5,584 nt of DNA. Source: Candidatus Margulisiibacteriota bacterium. Its GTDB lineage: Bacteria; Margulisbacteria; WOR-1; O2-12-FULL-45-9. The position numbers were made by a program, and so were the translations under genes. The stretch covers positions 1 through 5,584 of the forward strand of contig JAHIZU010000195.1 of the NCBI GenBank assembly GCA_018814265.1, in the 5' to 3' direction. A model generated the notes under the pieces. That model saw only the letters and a list, made by a program, of their open reading frames with translations. It had not been told where the DNA came from and did no database searches. Below are positions 5,338 to 5,584 of the stretch, one piece after another. Every line of letters begins with the position of its first letter. Position 1 is the first letter of the stretch.

Positions 5338-5584
5338 CACCGAGCAGCCTGTCTAATATTATAGCATTTGCAGAGCGAACTGACAAATGATTATAGCCTG
5401 CCTGCCGGCCAGGCAGGTCACTTTTGCCTATAATCGGCTCTAAAACACAATCCATTTTCTCAAAAACCTCTTCAACCAGCCCCCAACCCGTGCCCAGCAG
5501 TAAAAGATATGGGTCTGGCGAATTGCTTATTTCTAATTTCAGGTCAGCAAATCTCACTGCCCCATTAGGTTTGGCGGAAGTGCC
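5333..5584 (-). CDS. SPOUT-superfamily RNA methyltransferase, TM1570-like, C-terminal part (cut by right window edge)
   Basis: The last 83 codons of a gene that enters from the right edge are visible. They match the C terminus of the SPOUT RNA methyltransferase family typified by Thermotoga maritima TM1570: GTSAKP at the edge, RFADL, LLLLGTGWGL (27-36 of the fragment), LEPIIG, then YNHLSVRSANAIILDRLLG (64-82). GTGWGL and YNHLSVRS belong to the knotted SAM-binding region of the fold. In Thermotoga this gene lies between trmD and rplS, and here too rplS follows; the RNA target is not known to me. An LPGRQAG insert (57-63) sits just before YNHLSVRS and comes from the palindromic repeat at 5397-5417. 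The GTG at 5557 is not the true start, because the frame and family similarity continue upstream to the edge. Confidence 0.88.
   Translation of the reverse strand, partial: GTSAKPNGAVRFADLKLEISNSPDPYLLLLGTGWGLVEEVFEKMDCVLEPIIGKSDLPGRQAGYNHLSVRSANAIILDRLLGE
5397..5417. repeat. Palindromic repeat copy 2, inside the SPOUT methyltransferase gene
   Basis: This 21-base copy equals the 20-bp palindrome at 956-975 plus one extra C next to the centre: arms CCTGCCTG (5397-5404) and CAGGCAGG (5410-5417) around CCGGC. On the minus strand it is read as LPGRQAG. The 21 bases are seven codons, so the extra base keeps the downstream YNHLSVRS motif in frame. Confidence 0.85.

Overview
The window is a compact, gene-dense bacterial chromosome segment with no RNA genes, CRISPR array or transposase. 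It carries eight protein genes: ackA and a SPOUT RNA methyltransferase (both cut by the window edges), apbE, pyrB, rnhB, a DUF1016/YhcG-type nuclease, lepB and rplS. The largest gap without a gene is 199 bp (3096-3294). All assignments come from reading motifs by eye; no search was run.

Organism. The genes are bacterial housekeeping genes at moderate GC. Two copies of a CCTGCC/GGCAGG palindrome lie in frame inside genes, encoding LPAGRQ or LPGRQAG. From memory, this kind of insert is common in proteins from uncultivated candidate-phylum genomes (Patescibacteria and similar groundwater lineages). The methyltransferase resembles Thermotoga TM1570 and sits upstream of rplS as it does there. I infer an uncultivated candidate-phylum bacterium (Patescibacteria, Margulisbacteria/WOR-1 or Omnitrophota are possibilities) and cannot settle which.

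Layout. (1) 1-1511, minus: apbE (FAD:protein FMN transferase) then ackA (acetate kinase), with an ATGA stop/start overlap that suggests translational coupling. (2) 1512-1558: a 47-bp divergent region with overlapping candidate promoters for apbE and pyrB. (3) 1559-2500, plus: pyrB (aspartate carbamoyltransferase), whose last 50 bp overlap the 3' end of rnhB. (4) 2451-3095, minus: rnhB (RNase HII), with an extended -10 box so close to its ATG that the mRNA would be nearly leaderless. (5) 3096-3294: an intergenic region with a 14-bp perfect inverted repeat and a strong small hairpin. (6) 3295-4314, plus: the DUF1016/PD-(D/E)XK nuclease, overlapping the lepB stop by 4 bp. (7) 4311-5584, minus: SPOUT methyltransferase, rplS (ribosomal protein L19) and lepB (signal peptidase I).

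How the genes work together. The order rplS-lepB-rnhB is an old operon layout, seen for example in Mycobacterium tuberculosis. Here it is split by an antisense nuclease gene with its own strong ribosome binding site, and the displaced rnhB has its own promoter. The most interesting signals are this operon invasion, the in-frame palindromic repeats in conserved enzymes, the inverted-repeat elements in the intergenic regions, and an ApbE whose usual Gly-Gly motif is replaced.
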